Below the pieces are notes generated by a model, which saw only the letters and a program-made list of their open reading frames with translations, was not told where the DNA came from and did not search any database. The translations under genes were made by a program, and so were the position numbers. A stretch of 64,000 nt of DNA from Mycobacteroides abscessus ATCC 19977 (lineage in GTDB: Bacteria > Actinomycetota > Actinomycetes > Mycobacteriales > Mycobacteriaceae): positions 1,674,001-1,738,000 of the forward strand of contig NC_010397.1 of assembly GCF_000069185.1 (NCBI RefSeq). Reading direction: 5' to 3'. Positions 25,590 through 33,490 of this stretch are shown one piece after another; position 1 is the stretch's first letter, and each line of letters starts with the position of its first letter.

Positions 25590-26500
25590 GCTCGCCGGAA
25601 TTCCGTTCCGGTTTCGTCTGTTTCGTCGGGAGGCCGAACACCGGCAAGTCGACGCTGACCAACGCGCTGGTCGGGCAGAAGGTGGCCATCACGTCGAACC
25701 GGCCGCAGACGACCCGCCACACCATTCGCGGCATCGTGCACCGCGAGAACTTCCAGATCGTGCTCGTCGACACCCCGGGGCTGCACCGGCCGCGCACGCT
25801 GCTCGGTCAACGGCTCAACGACCTTGTGCGCGATACGTATTCCGAGGTCGACGTGATCGGGTTGTGTATCCCGGCCGACGAGGGTATCGGGCCGGGGGAC
25901 AAGTGGATCTACGAACAGATCAAGCTCGTCGCGCCGCGCACCACGCTGATCGCGATCGTCACCAAGATCGACAAGGTGAGCAAGGAGCGGGTGGCCGAGC
26001 AGCTGCTGTCGGTGTCACAGCTTGTCGGTAAGGAGGTGGACATCGTCCCGGTATCGGCGGTGTCGGGAGCCCAAGTCGAGGTGCTGACAGAGGTTTTGGC
26101 GTCCAAGCTGCAGCCTGGTCCGGCGTTCTATCCCGATGGTGAATTGACCGATGAGCCCGAAGAGGTGCTCATGGCCGAGCTCATTCGTGAGGCCGCGCTC
26201 GAGGGCGTGCGGGACGAGCTGCCGCACTCGCTGGCGGTGGTGATCGACGAGTGCAGCGAGCGCGAGGGGCGTCCCGAGGGCTCGGAGCTGATTGATGTGC
26301 ACGCGATTCTCTACGTCGAGCGGGACAGTCAAAAGGGCATCGTCATCGGCAAGGGCGGCGCCCGGCTACGCGAGGTGGGGACCAACGCGCGTACGCAGAT
26401 CGAAAAGCTGCTCGGCACAAAGGTGTTCCTGGATCTGCGGGTCAAGGTCGCCAAGAATTGGCAGCGCGACCCCAAGCAGCTCGGCAAGCTGGGGTTCTGA
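25586..26500 (+). CDS. era: Ribosome-assembly GTPase Era
   Basis: 304 residues. G1 GRPNTGKSTL, G2 TTRHTIRGI, G3 DTPGLH and G4 TKIDK, followed by a C-terminal KH domain with GIVIGKGGARLREVG. It binds the 3' end of 16S rRNA during 30S assembly, consistent with ybeY nearby. GTG start overlapping the previous stop. Confidence 0.93.
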   Translation: MSSPEFRSGFVCFVGRPNTGKSTLTNALVGQKVAITSNRPQTTRHTIRGIVHRENFQIVLVDTPGLHRPRTLLGQRLNDLVRDTYSEVDVIGLCIPADEGIGPGDKWIYEQIKLVAPRTTLIAIVTKIDKVSKERVAEQLLSVSQLVGKEVDIVPVSAVSGAQVEVLTEVLASKLQPGPAFYPDGELTDEPEEVLMAELIREAALEGVRDELPHSLAVVIDECSEREGRPEGSELIDVHAILYVERDSQKGIVIGKGGARLREVGTNARTQIEKLLGTKVFLDLRVKVAKNWQRDPKQLGKLGF

Positions 26501-26520
26501 GCGACCCGCAGCCCTCCCCG

Positions 26521-26580
26521 CCGACACGCCGTGTTATGCGTTGGCTACTCGCGAAATACATCAGAAACCGTAGTTTCGGT
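26521..26580 (+). repeat. Left 60-bp arm of a large inverted repeat
   Basis: Starts 20 bp after the era stop. It matches the reverse complement of 27464-27523 at 52 of 60 positions, with the inner 20 bp (TCAGAAACCGTAGTTTC region, 26561-26578) identical. It contains a small palindrome GAAAC-CGTA-GTTTC (26564-26577). The two arms enclose one gene. Confidence 0.85.
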
Positions 26581-26612
26581 GACTTGTCGGTACGCCGTGC
26601 AAGGGTCCTGCT

Positions 26613-27461
26613 ATGGGTGGGCTCATTGTGGCGAGCGAGGCGTTGGCCTCGGGCGATGTCACTCGACAAGAATTGCGCAAGTACTATGTGAAGGTCTTCC
26701 ACAACGTGCATCTGCGGCGGGGTGTCGAACTGACGGCTGCGTTGCGCGCCGAGGCTGCGTTTCTGTGGTCCGGGCGTAAGGCTGTTGTATCGGGGGTATC
26801 TGCAGCGGCGTTGCACGGTAATCAGTGGATCTCGGCCGAGCGGCCCGCGGAGCTTGTCCGCGTACGACACGATTCGCCGCCGGGAATCATCAGCCACCAC
26901 GACAGGTTGCTGCCCTGCGAACAGATGACGGTGCGAGGAATCCCGGTGACGACGCCGGCACGTACGGTATTCGACGTCGGCCGACGTGTGCGGTTGAACC
27001 GAGCAGTCGAGCTGACGGATGTTCTGCTCGGGTTGTGTACTGCGGATTCGGTGATGCGCATCGCTGAGCAGCATCGTGGGGCGCGGGGCCTGAGACAGTT
27101 GGACAGGGTGCTGGCGCGTGCGGATGCAGGTGCAGAGTCCGTGCAGGAGACACGCTTGAGGCTGTGCCTGGTGGATGGGGGATTACCCGAACCGGAGACT
27201 CAGATCGAACTGTGTGGGCCTGATGGACGAATGATTCGCCTGGACATGGGCTGGCGGGAGCAGCAGGTTGCCGCGGAGTTCGACGGCGCACAACACTGGG
27301 GAGATTCCATACAGCACCGTCGAGACATCGAGCGCCAGGAAGCAATCGCGTCGCTGGGATGGAGGCTGGTTCGGGTGAGCCGTGATCAGCTGTCCCAGCG
27401 GCCCGCCGCAGTCATCGAACGTGTGCGGGCGGCCTTGGCTGCGGCACGGCGCGCGGTGTAG
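26613..27461 (+). CDS. DUF559/AbiEi-like protein inside an inverted-repeat cassette
   Basis: 282 residues. The N-terminal half is helical with LWSGRKAVVSGVSAAALHG and TTPARTVFDVGRR, the pattern of AbiEi-like antitoxin or transcription-regulator domains. The C-terminal half (IRLDMGWREQQVAAEFDGAQHW, then RDIERQEAIASLGWRLVRVSRDQL) is a DUF559 fold related to very-short-patch-repair nucleases, with the D..E.DG.QH acidic residues present. Many mycobacterial genomes carry several such genes of unknown role. No toxin partner is adjacent. The start ATG lies 33 bp after the left repeat, and the stop is 2 bp before the right repeat. Confidence 0.7.
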   Translation: MGGLIVASEALASGDVTRQELRKYYVKVFHNVHLRRGVELTAALRAEAAFLWSGRKAVVSGVSAAALHGNQWISAERPAELVRVRHDSPPGIISHHDRLLPCEQMTVRGIPVTTPARTVFDVGRRVRLNRAVELTDVLLGLCTADSVMRIAEQHRGARGLRQLDRVLARADAGAESVQETRLRLCLVDGGLPEPETQIELCGPDGRMIRLDMGWREQQVAAEFDGAQHWGDSIQHRRDIERQEAIASLGWRLVRVSRDQLSQRPAAVIERVRAALAAARRAV

Positions 27462-27463
27462 CA

Positions 27464-27523
27464 ATCGAAACTACGGTTTCTGATGCATATCTCGAGTGGC
27501 CGACGCACAATACGGCGTGTCGG
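27464..27523 (-). repeat. Right 60-bp arm of the inverted repeat
   Basis: Begins 2 bp after the stop of the enclosed gene. It differs from the left arm at 8 of 60 sites, mostly transitions. In one reading frame four of those differences would be synonymous, which hints that the arms derive from a once-coding sequence, but this is weak. Confidence 0.85.
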
Positions 27524-27543
27524 CGCAGAGGCGGCGCAGAGGC
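27521..27543 (+). repeat. Short tandem repeat
   Basis: Two exact copies of an 11-bp unit, CGGCGCAGAGG (27521-27531 and 27532-27542), followed by a diverged third start. It abuts the right inverted-repeat arm and precedes the amidase stop. Confidence 0.6.
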
Positions 27544-27564
27544 GGCGCCGTAGGCGCGCGCCTC

Positions 27565-28965
27565 TCACCACCAGGGATCGGGGATCTCCGACGCCCAATT
27601 GTTGATCGACTCCAGCTGCGCGGCAAGGGAAATCAGCAGCGGCTCGCTGTTCGCCGGGCCCATCAACTGCACACCGATCGGCAGCCCGTCGGCCGTGAAG
27701 CCGGCGGGCACATTGATCGACGGCCAGCCCAGCACGTTCCATGGCCACGTCATCGGACACGCGCCGACCTGCCCGCGATCCGTGGCGAGGCTGCCGACAT
27801 CATCGAAATCGTAAATGCCCGTGGGCGGTTGGGCGGTTGTCGGTGCCAACACCACATTGAAGCTGCCGAAGATCTTGCCCACTCGGGCCTGCAGCCGCGG
27901 CTCGGCGGCGCGGGCTCGCCGCAGCGCCCAGCCGGCTAGGCGCCGGCCGGTGCGCATATTCGTCACCGTGCGCGGGTCCCAATGCGCTCCGGCGTCCAGC
28001 CGATCGCGCCACGGCAGCAGCCCGGCCGTCGCTCGCGGCAGAAAGTTCAGGCCGAGCCCCACGCCATAGTCCGGGTCGCCCTCGGACACCATGTGCCCCA
28101 GTGAACGCAGCTGGTGGGCCACATAGCGGGTGGCGGCCTCGATGGTCGGATGCAGTTGCGCCGGGAAACCCGAGAACGGAACCTTGAGCGATAACGCGAC
28201 GCGCAGTTGTCCCGGGTCCTCGTGGACGGCGTCGAGCACCCGGACGTGCGGCGGCTTGTGCAAGTCCCCGGGGACGTTTCCCGATGCCGCGTCCAGCAGC
28301 AGTGCGGCATCGGCGACCGTGCGGGCCAACGGTCCGTGCACCGTTATCCCGTTGAAGGCCTCGGCAAACGGCCAGGTGGAGATGCGGCCGCGTTGCGGCT
28401 TGATACCGATCAGGTGCGTCCAGGCCGCCGGGATCCGGACGCTTCCGGCCCCGTCCGAACCGATGGCGCCGGCGACGAGCCCGGCCGCCACCGCCGCGGC
28501 GCTTCCACCTGAGGATCCGCCCGGGGTGTGGCCGCGGCTCCAGGGGTTGCGGGTGTGCCCGAAGCCGGGCCCGCTGGTGAATCCCCACTGGCCCAGCTCG
28601 CAGGTGTTGGTCTTGCCGACGATCACCGCGCCCGCCGCGCGCAATCGGCGCACCAGCTCGGCGTCCTCGGACTCCGAGCCGACGGCCCCGGCGGTACCGA
28701 ATGCGGTGGGAGTGCCCGCCAAGTCGGTGTCGTCCTTGATGGCGATGGGCACTCCGAGCAACGGCAGGCGCTCACCCCTGGCTAATCGCTTGTCGGCCTC
28801 GGTGGCTTCGGCCAGGGCCGTCTTGGTGCACACCACCCGGAATGCGTTGAGGGTCGACTGGCTCGACTTGATCGCGTTGAGCGCCGTGAGGGTGAGCGAG
28901 ACCGAACTCTCCGAACCGTCAGATAGCGCTGCGGCCTGGGAAGTCAGCGTGGGAAAGCCCGACAT
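27565..28965 (-). CDS. Amidase-signature family hydrolase (AmiA2-like)
   Basis: 466 residues of the amidase-signature family. The Ser-cisSer-Lys triad context is visible: Lys in GVPIAIKDDTDLAGT, and the Gly/Ser-rich GGSSGGSAAAVAAG with the nucleophile in GSDGAGSVRIPA. It would hydrolyse an amide substrate that the sequence does not identify. The position between era and recO fits Rv2363 (amiA2). Divergent from recO with a 73-bp gap. Confidence 0.88.
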   Translation of the reverse strand: MSGFPTLTSQAAALSDGSESSVSLTLTALNAIKSSQSTLNAFRVVCTKTALAEATEADKRLARGERLPLLGVPIAIKDDTDLAGTPTAFGTAGAVGSESEDAELVRRLRAAGAVIVGKTNTCELGQWGFTSGPGFGHTRNPWSRGHTPGGSSGGSAAAVAAGLVAGAIGSDGAGSVRIPAAWTHLIGIKPQRGRISTWPFAEAFNGITVHGPLARTVADAALLLDAASGNVPGDLHKPPHVRVLDAVHEDPGQLRVALSLKVPFSGFPAQLHPTIEAATRYVAHQLRSLGHMVSEGDPDYGVGLGLNFLPRATAGLLPWRDRLDAGAHWDPRTVTNMRTGRRLAGWALRRARAAEPRLQARVGKIFGSFNVVLAPTTAQPPTGIYDFDDVGSLATDRGQVGACPMTWPWNVLGWPSINVPAGFTADGLPIGVQLMGPANSEPLLISLAAQLESINNWASEIPDPWW

Positions 28966-29038
28966 GACCAGAAGGGTAAGCGGTCGAAATAGTGCGTCAA
29001 TGCGGGGATTCGTCGGTACCAGATGGGAAACTATCCGA

Positions 29039-29824
29039 ATGCGGCTTTATCGGGATCGTGCTGTCGTGCTGCGGCAGCACAAGCTCGGCGAGGCCGATCG
29101 CATCGTGACCCTGCTGACCCGTCAACACGGGCTGGTGCGCGCGGTAGCCAAGGGGGTGCGCCGCACGCGCAGTAAGTTCGGCTCGCGGCTGGAACCCTTC
29201 GCGCATATCGACGTGCAACTGCATCCGGGGCGCAATCTGGACATCGTCACCCAGGTGCAGGCCATCGACGCCTTCGCCGCGGACATTGTCAGTGACTACG
29301 GCCGGTACACCACCGCTTGCGCCATCCTGGAAACCGCCGAGCGGATCGCCGGTGAGGAGCGGGCCCCGGCCGTTGCCCTGCACCGCCTCACCGTTGGTGC
29401 GCTGCGGGCCATCGCCGATCAACAGCGCTCCCGCGAGCTTATTCTCGACGCATACCTCTTGCGCGCCATGAGCATTGCCGGATGGGCACCCGCCATCGGC
29501 GAATGTGCGCGGTGCGCCACCCCGGGCCCGCACCGCGCCTTCCATGTGGCCGCGGGCGGCAGCGTGTGTGTGCACTGTCGTCCCGCGGGTGCGGTGACCC
29601 CGCCGCAGGGTGTGCTGGAGTTGATGGCGGCCCTGCATGACGGCGACTGGGCGGCCACCGATGACGTGCCGCAGACCCAGCGCACCCAGGCCAGCGGATT
29701 GATCGCGGCGCATTTGCAGTGGCATCTGGAACGCAAGCTACGGACACTCCCGCTCGTCGAACGTGGCAGCAGGTTAAATATGAGCCATGGTGAAGAGCAG
29801 CCAGCCCGATCCGCAGCAGGATAA
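29039..29824 (+). CDS. recO: DNA repair protein RecO
   Basis: 261 residues: an N-terminal OB fold ([27 protein letters not shown]) and a helical domain with the zinc-type cysteines CARCATPG and CVHCRP. It loads RecA and anneals ssDNA in the RecFOR pathway. ATG 29039 gives the family length; a same-frame extension far upstream is antisense to the amidase. Confidence 0.92.
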   Translation: MRLYRDRAVVLRQHKLGEADRIVTLLTRQHGLVRAVAKGVRRTRSKFGSRLEPFAHIDVQLHPGRNLDIVTQVQAIDAFAADIVSDYGRYTTACAILETAERIAGEERAPAVALHRLTVGALRAIADQQRSRELILDAYLLRAMSIAGWAPAIGECARCATPGPHRAFHVAAGGSVCVHCRPAGAVTPPQGVLELMAALHDGDWAATDDVPQTQRTQASGLIAAHLQWHLERKLRTLPLVERGSRLNMSHGEEQPARSAAG

Positions 29825-30695
29825 GTACTACACCGACTGGGCCGACGTCCCGCAGGGCTATAACCCGACGTTCCCGGATAAGACGGTGTTTCCTGCTGTT
29901 TTCCCCAAGCTGCTGCCCGGCGTGGGTCCCGGCGGTACCCGCCCGCACCCCGCGCCGAAGCACCCGTCGGGTGCGGTGCCCCCGGCGATTCCCAAGGAAC
30001 TGATTCCGCGCCACGTCGCGGTGGTGATGGACGGCAACGGGCGCTGGGCGCGGGCCCGTGGGCTGCCGCGTACCGAGGGCCACAAGATGGGCGAGGCCAC
30101 CATGATGGACATGGTCTGCGGAGCCATCGAGATGGGCATCCCGTGGCTCACCACCTACGCGTTCTCCACGGAGAACTGGAGGAGGCCCGCGGACGAGGTC
30201 CGATTTCTCATGGGCTTCAACCGCGACGTGGTCAAGCGGCGCCGCCATGATCTGAACAACATGGGTGTGCGGTTCCGCTGGGCCGGGCAGAAGACGCGGT
30301 TGTGGAGCAGCGTCTACAAAGAGCTCGAGATCACTGAGGAGCTCACCAAGAACAACAGCACCCTGACGCTGACCACGTGTATCAACTACGGCGGCCGGGC
30401 TGAAATCGCCGAGGCGACAAGAAGAATCGCCCGGCTGGTGGAATCCGGGCAGCTCAAGCCGGATCGCATCACCGAGGAGACGATCGCCAAGTACCTCGAC
30501 GAGCCGGACATGCCCGATGTCGATCTGTTCCTGCGGCCTTCCGGCGAGTTCCGGTCCAGCAACTTCATGATGTGGCAGTCGGCGTACGCCGAGTTCGTGT
30601 TCCAGGAGAAGATGTACCCGGACTTCGACCGCCGTGACCTGTGGGCGGCCTGCCTCGAGTATGCCCAGCGTGACCGGCGATTCGGGTCGGCGTGA
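29787..30695 (+). CDS. uppS: Z-decaprenyl diphosphate synthase UppS
   Basis: 302 residues of the cis-prenyltransferase family. Key motifs are [16 protein letters not shown] (diphosphate-binding Asp and Arg), STENWRRP and [25 protein letters not shown] near the C-terminus. The product (Rv2361c in M. tuberculosis) makes decaprenyl phosphate, the lipid carrier for cell-wall arabinogalactan and peptidoglycan. The start lies 38 bp inside recO; the N-terminal 70 residues are a mycobacterial extension. Confidence 0.93.
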   Translation: MVKSSQPDPQQDKYYTDWADVPQGYNPTFPDKTVFPAVFPKLLPGVGPGGTRPHPAPKHPSGAVPPAIPKELIPRHVAVVMDGNGRWARARGLPRTEGHKMGEATMMDMVCGAIEMGIPWLTTYAFSTENWRRPADEVRFLMGFNRDVVKRRRHDLNNMGVRFRWAGQKTRLWSSVYKELEITEELTKNNSTLTLTTCINYGGRAEIAEATRRIARLVESGQLKPDRITEETIAKYLDEPDMPDVDLFLRPSGEFRSSNFMMWQSAYAEFVFQEKMYPDFDRRDLWAACLEYAQRDRRFGSA

Positions 30696-31105
30696 TGACA
30701 GATCCCGAAGGCGCAGCCGGCAAGATCCTCGATCGGGTGTACCGCGTGCTGCACCCGGTGCTGCCGGTTACCAGGGAAGCCGACGGGGCGCTGACCGCCG
30801 ACTACGAGGGGACCTTGACCTCGATCCGCGCGGTTACCATCGCGACGGGCCTGGATGTGGTGTCGCTGTCACAGGTGTTGGCGTGGGATGTGGCCGTCAA
30901 TGCGAAATCGAGGCATCTGGTCGACGGACTCGCGCAGAAGTCCCTGTTTGGCAACATTCTGTTGATCGCCAAGGGGCGCAAGGCAGATGTGTTACTGCGC
31001 TACAACTTTCCGGCCACCGGGATCGATGACGACGACGCCCTGGTGACACTGCTCATGATGGTGTTCGCCACCGGCGCTGACGCGCGAAAGGCATTGGGCA
31101 ACTAG
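30692..31105 (+). CDS. Conserved mycobacterial hypothetical (Rv2360c-like), YbjN-like fold possible
   Basis: 137 residues from GTG 30692 (ATG 30695 is equally possible). The profile, with [22 protein letters not shown] and [29 protein letters not shown], suggests a small mixed alpha/beta domain. No catalytic motif was seen. Coupled to uppS and convergent with zur (4-bp overlap). Confidence 0.65.
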   Translation: MMTDPEGAAGKILDRVYRVLHPVLPVTREADGALTADYEGTLTSIRAVTIATGLDVVSLSQVLAWDVAVNAKSRHLVDGLAQKSLFGNILLIAKGRKADVLLRYNFPATGIDDDDALVTLLMMVFATGADARKALGN

Positions 31106-31560
31106 GAGCTTCGGCGCTCGGCGGTGCAGCGGCTGCAGAAACCGAAGACCTCGACGGTGTGGTGTACCTCGGTGAAACCGTGCTCTTCGGCGATGTCGGT
31201 CGCCCACTTCTCGACCGCGCCTGCCTGCACCTCGACCGCGAAACCGCAACTCTGGCAGACCAAGTGATGGTGATGGCCGTCCGAGCAGCGCCGGTACACC
31301 GACTCGCCGGTGTCGTTGCGCAGCACATCCACCTCACCCGATGTCGACATCGACTGCAGGGTGCGGTAGACGGTGGTCAGGCCGATGCCCTCGCCGTCGC
31401 GCTTGAGCTCGTCGTGTAGATCCTGCGCCGACTTGAATTCATCGGTGCGCTTGAGCAGGGCGGTGATGGCCGCGCGCTGACGGGTGGAACGCACCGTTCC
31501 GCGCAATGCCGGCCTGTCCTCGTGCACGCTTGGCGACCCCCCGGCCTGCGCGGGAGTCAT
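31102..31560 (-). CDS. zur: Zinc uptake regulator Zur (FurB)
   Basis: 152 residues of the Fur family. The winged helix has RSTRQRAAITALLKRT and GIGLTTVYRTLQSM; metal ligands include the HHHHLVCQSCGF and GFCSRCTAE cysteine pairs (structural zinc) and surrounding His/Glu. As FurB in M. tuberculosis it is a zinc-dependent repressor. The N-terminal 20 residues are longer than in M. tuberculosis, so a later start is possible. Its start overlaps the smtB stop. Confidence 0.92.
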   Translation of the reverse strand: MTPAQAGGSPSVHEDRPALRGTVRSTRQRAAITALLKRTDEFKSAQDLHDELKRDGEGIGLTTVYRTLQSMSTSGEVDVLRNDTGESVYRRCSDGHHHHLVCQSCGFAVEVQAGAVEKWATDIAEEHGFTEVHHTVEVFGFCSRCTAERRSS

Positions 31561-31916
31561 CTTTGTTCCTCGGTATGGGCAACCGCGTCGACCACGATGT
31601 GGGAGAGGTGGTCGTCGACGAGGCGGTACATCACCTCACGGCCCTGCCGTTCGCCCGAGACCACGCCGGCGGCCTTGAGTACCCGTAGGTGCTGGCTGAT
31701 GAGCGGCTGGGCCACGCCCACCGCGTCGACCAGCTCGTGCACGCAGCGCTGCGACTCGCGCAGCTGCAGCACGATGGCGATGCGTACGGGCGCGGCGAGC
31801 GCGCGGAGCAGCTCGCCGGACTGTTCGAGGATCTCGCGTGGGGGCAGCGGGCCGGGCGGCGTGAGCGGAGCATGTGGTGGCTCGTCATGCGCGGAACTGA
31901 GCACGGTGTTCACCAC
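31557..31916 (-). CDS. smtB: Zinc-sensing ArsR-family repressor SmtB
   Basis: 119 residues. The helix-turn-helix is LVDAVGVAQPLISQHLRVLKAAGVV; the C-terminal helix DDHLSHIVVDAVAHTEE carries the D-x-H...H..E zinc-sensing site of SmtB/CzrA-type repressors. In M. tuberculosis SmtB represses the smtB-zur pair when zinc is low, so the operon responds to zinc. GTG start; a second GTG follows at once. Divergent from the 22-gene operon. Confidence 0.9.
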   Translation of the reverse strand: MVNTVLSSAHDEPPHAPLTPPGPLPPREILEQSGELLRALAAPVRIAIVLQLRESQRCVHELVDAVGVAQPLISQHLRVLKAAGVVSGERQGREVMYRLVDDHLSHIVVDAVAHTEEQR

Positions 31917-32321
31917 GGCGGTCTACCTCAACCTGAATCACGCCCCGGCTTGTCCGGAGACCCAATGTTCGAGTCCGGCGGCAAACCGGGCCCATCTATT
32001 GAGGGTAGTAGCCGATTGCGCATCTGGTGGGAGGGGTGTGGCCGTGGCGGCCACGGCGCGGCCGGAGCCACCCGTCCGGACAGGTCAGCCCATCGATGGC
32101 CGTTGTATTTGCTGTGCTCGCTCCATCCGTCAACAGGGATGTCGTACCGAGGCGCAGAAGCACCTGCAAGTCCCCGGTATACGGGCATTACCTGCCTGTC
32201 CGGCATGGCGTTCACTCCCGGTCCGTAAGCGGCCGCGCATCTACCACTAATCATCAAATTATGCGTTCTAACTGCTTGGTTACGGGTGAGCAGGGTCACA
32301 GCGTGCTCGCAGGCTCCGGCG
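31917..32321. other. Divergent intergenic region between smtB and the 22-gene operon
   Basis: About 400 bp without a convincing gene. It must hold the smtB-zur promoter and operator at its left end, where I could not identify a certain SmtB palindrome. It contains one strong inverted repeat (32041-32057). Short ORFs here lack SD signals and look random. Confidence 0.5.
32041..32057. repeat. 17-bp perfect GC palindrome
   Basis: GCCGTGGC-G-GCCACGGC, in the gap between smtB and the operon. It could be an operator or an RNA hairpin; nothing links it to a particular regulator. Confidence 0.5.
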
Positions 32322-32350
32322 TTGACACCGGGCACCGGGATCTCTACGTT
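32322..32350 (+). promoter_or_regulatory. SigA-type promoter of the 22-gene operon
   Basis: TTGACA (32322-32327), a 17-bp spacer, then TACGTT (32345-32350, fits TANNNT). Expected start of transcription is about 32357, inside the downstream palindrome. This is the best-formed promoter in the window. Confidence 0.75.
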
Positions 32351-32352
32351 AT

Positions 32353-32371
32353 GAAAACGATAATCATTATC
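32353..32371. promoter_or_regulatory. Fur/Zur-family operator over the transcription start
   Basis: The core GATAATCATTATC (32359-32371) is a perfect 13-bp palindrome, and the 19-bp stretch matches the classical Fur box at 17 of 19 positions. Mycobacterial Zur sites are AT-rich palindromes of the same style. It lies right after the -10, so a bound repressor would block transcription. Zur is encoded by the adjacent divergent operon. Zur versus FurA cannot be decided from sequence alone. Confidence 0.7.
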
Positions 32372-32407
32372 AATTAAGACTCTGACGCCTACCCGAGGAT
32401 GATCGTG

Positions 32408-33490
32408 ATGGCCACCTTTGCTACCGACACCAATGAGCTGAAGAACATCGATGGCGAAAGTCGGCCGGGCTGGTTTGTCAGCAGACGCGTCGACATCCTC
32501 TTCGTGTTCGGGTTGGGCGCGCTGCTCTCGGCGGTGCTCTTCGCGGCCGACGGGCATAAGGGCGTGTTCCTGGTGGGGGCGGTGGCCTTCTCGCTGCTGT
32601 CCGACCTGCCGCATGTGCTGACGACCACCGCCCGGGTGTGGATGGATCCCCGCGAGCGATCGCGGTACTGGTCGCATTACGTGATCAGCTTCATCGTGGT
32701 CGGCGCGATCGTCGGCACGCTGTGGTTCGGCGGCTGGTTGGTGCCGCTGCTGGCCATCTGGGCCTACTGGCAGGTCTTCCACGTTCTCAAACAGCACTTC
32801 GGCATCATCAACATCTACGCAGCGAAGAACGGCTACAAGGGTCCGCGAAACCGGATCAAGTACGCCTTGTATGGCGTCTGCCTGGCTCCGGTGCTGTTCC
32901 GGGCCAGCCACGGGCTCAATTTCTCCGAGTACGAGGTCTTCGGTCACCGGCTGCCGTTCTCGAACCTGAGCGTCCCGGTGCCGCCCATTCCCGGCTTCTT
33001 GGTCATCGGTGGGTTCGTTTGTGCCGCAGTCCTGTTGGGTGCCGCGCTGTGGGAGCAGGTGCAACTCAAGCGGGCCGGACAACGGACCCTGCCGGCCATG
33101 GCCGTCGCCACCTTTGTGATCGCGGCACTGTCCTACAACCTGTCCTACCTGCTGGTTTCGGATCTGTTCGCACTGATCCTGATCGCCACGACCACCCATA
33201 GCCTGCAGTACCACCTGATCAATTGGACGCGGAACAACACGCGCTTCGCACGCACCCAGGACCCGGGCGAGAAGAAGCTGCTGTTGGCGCGGCTGTCGAC
33301 GCGTAAGGCACTGCCGCTGTATATCGGCTTCTTTGCGGGATTGGGCATCCTGGCCGGACAGCTCGATACGGTCATCTTCGCGGTACCACTGACGTTCGTG
33401 TTGCACCACTTCTACATGGACGGCGCGCTGTGGAAGAGCAAGGGCAATCCGGAGCTGGCGCATGACTTGGGAATTGTCCGTGCTGGATAG
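32408..33490 (+). CDS. His-rich integral membrane protein, first gene of the operon
   Basis: 360 residues with about eight membrane helices. Histidine clusters sit at helix ends: DLPHVLTTTARVW, YWQVFHVLKQHFGIINIY, TTTHSLQYHLINW and LHHFYMDGALWK. Such spacing recalls membrane di-metal oxygenases and hydroxylases (desaturase-like or Brp/Blh-like), but no family is certain. ATG 32408 is preferred because GAGGA lies 8 nt upstream; ATG 32399 falls on that signal. As first gene behind the Fur/Zur box, it is probably strongly metal-regulated. Confidence 0.65.
   Translation: MATFATDTNELKNIDGESRPGWFVSRRVDILFVFGLGALLSAVLFAADGHKGVFLVGAVAFSLLSDLPHVLTTTARVWMDPRERSRYWSHYVISFIVVGAIVGTLWFGGWLVPLLAIWAYWQVFHVLKQHFGIINIYAAKNGYKGPRNRIKYALYGVCLAPVLFRASHGLNFSEYEVFGHRLPFSNLSVPVPPIPGFLVIGGFVCAAVLLGAALWEQVQLKRAGQRTLPAMAVATFVIAALSYNLSYLLVSDLFALILIATTTHSLQYHLINWTRNNTRFARTQDPGEKKLLLARLSTRKALPLYIGFFAGLGILAGQLDTVIFAVPLTFVLHHFYMDGALWKSKGNPELAHDLGIVRAG

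Noticed and set aside
26613..27461. Complete toxin-antitoxin or restriction system
   Set aside because: Only one gene lies in the cassette; no AbiEii-like toxin or methyltransferase is adjacent.
28130..29038. Long plus-strand ORF leading into recO
   Set aside because: It is antisense to the amidase gene and has Ala/Pro/Ser/Arg-rich random composition. RecO family length supports the start at 29039.
32027..32377. Short ORFs between smtB and the long operon
   Set aside because: No SD, no family pattern, and they run through the promoter and the palindrome.
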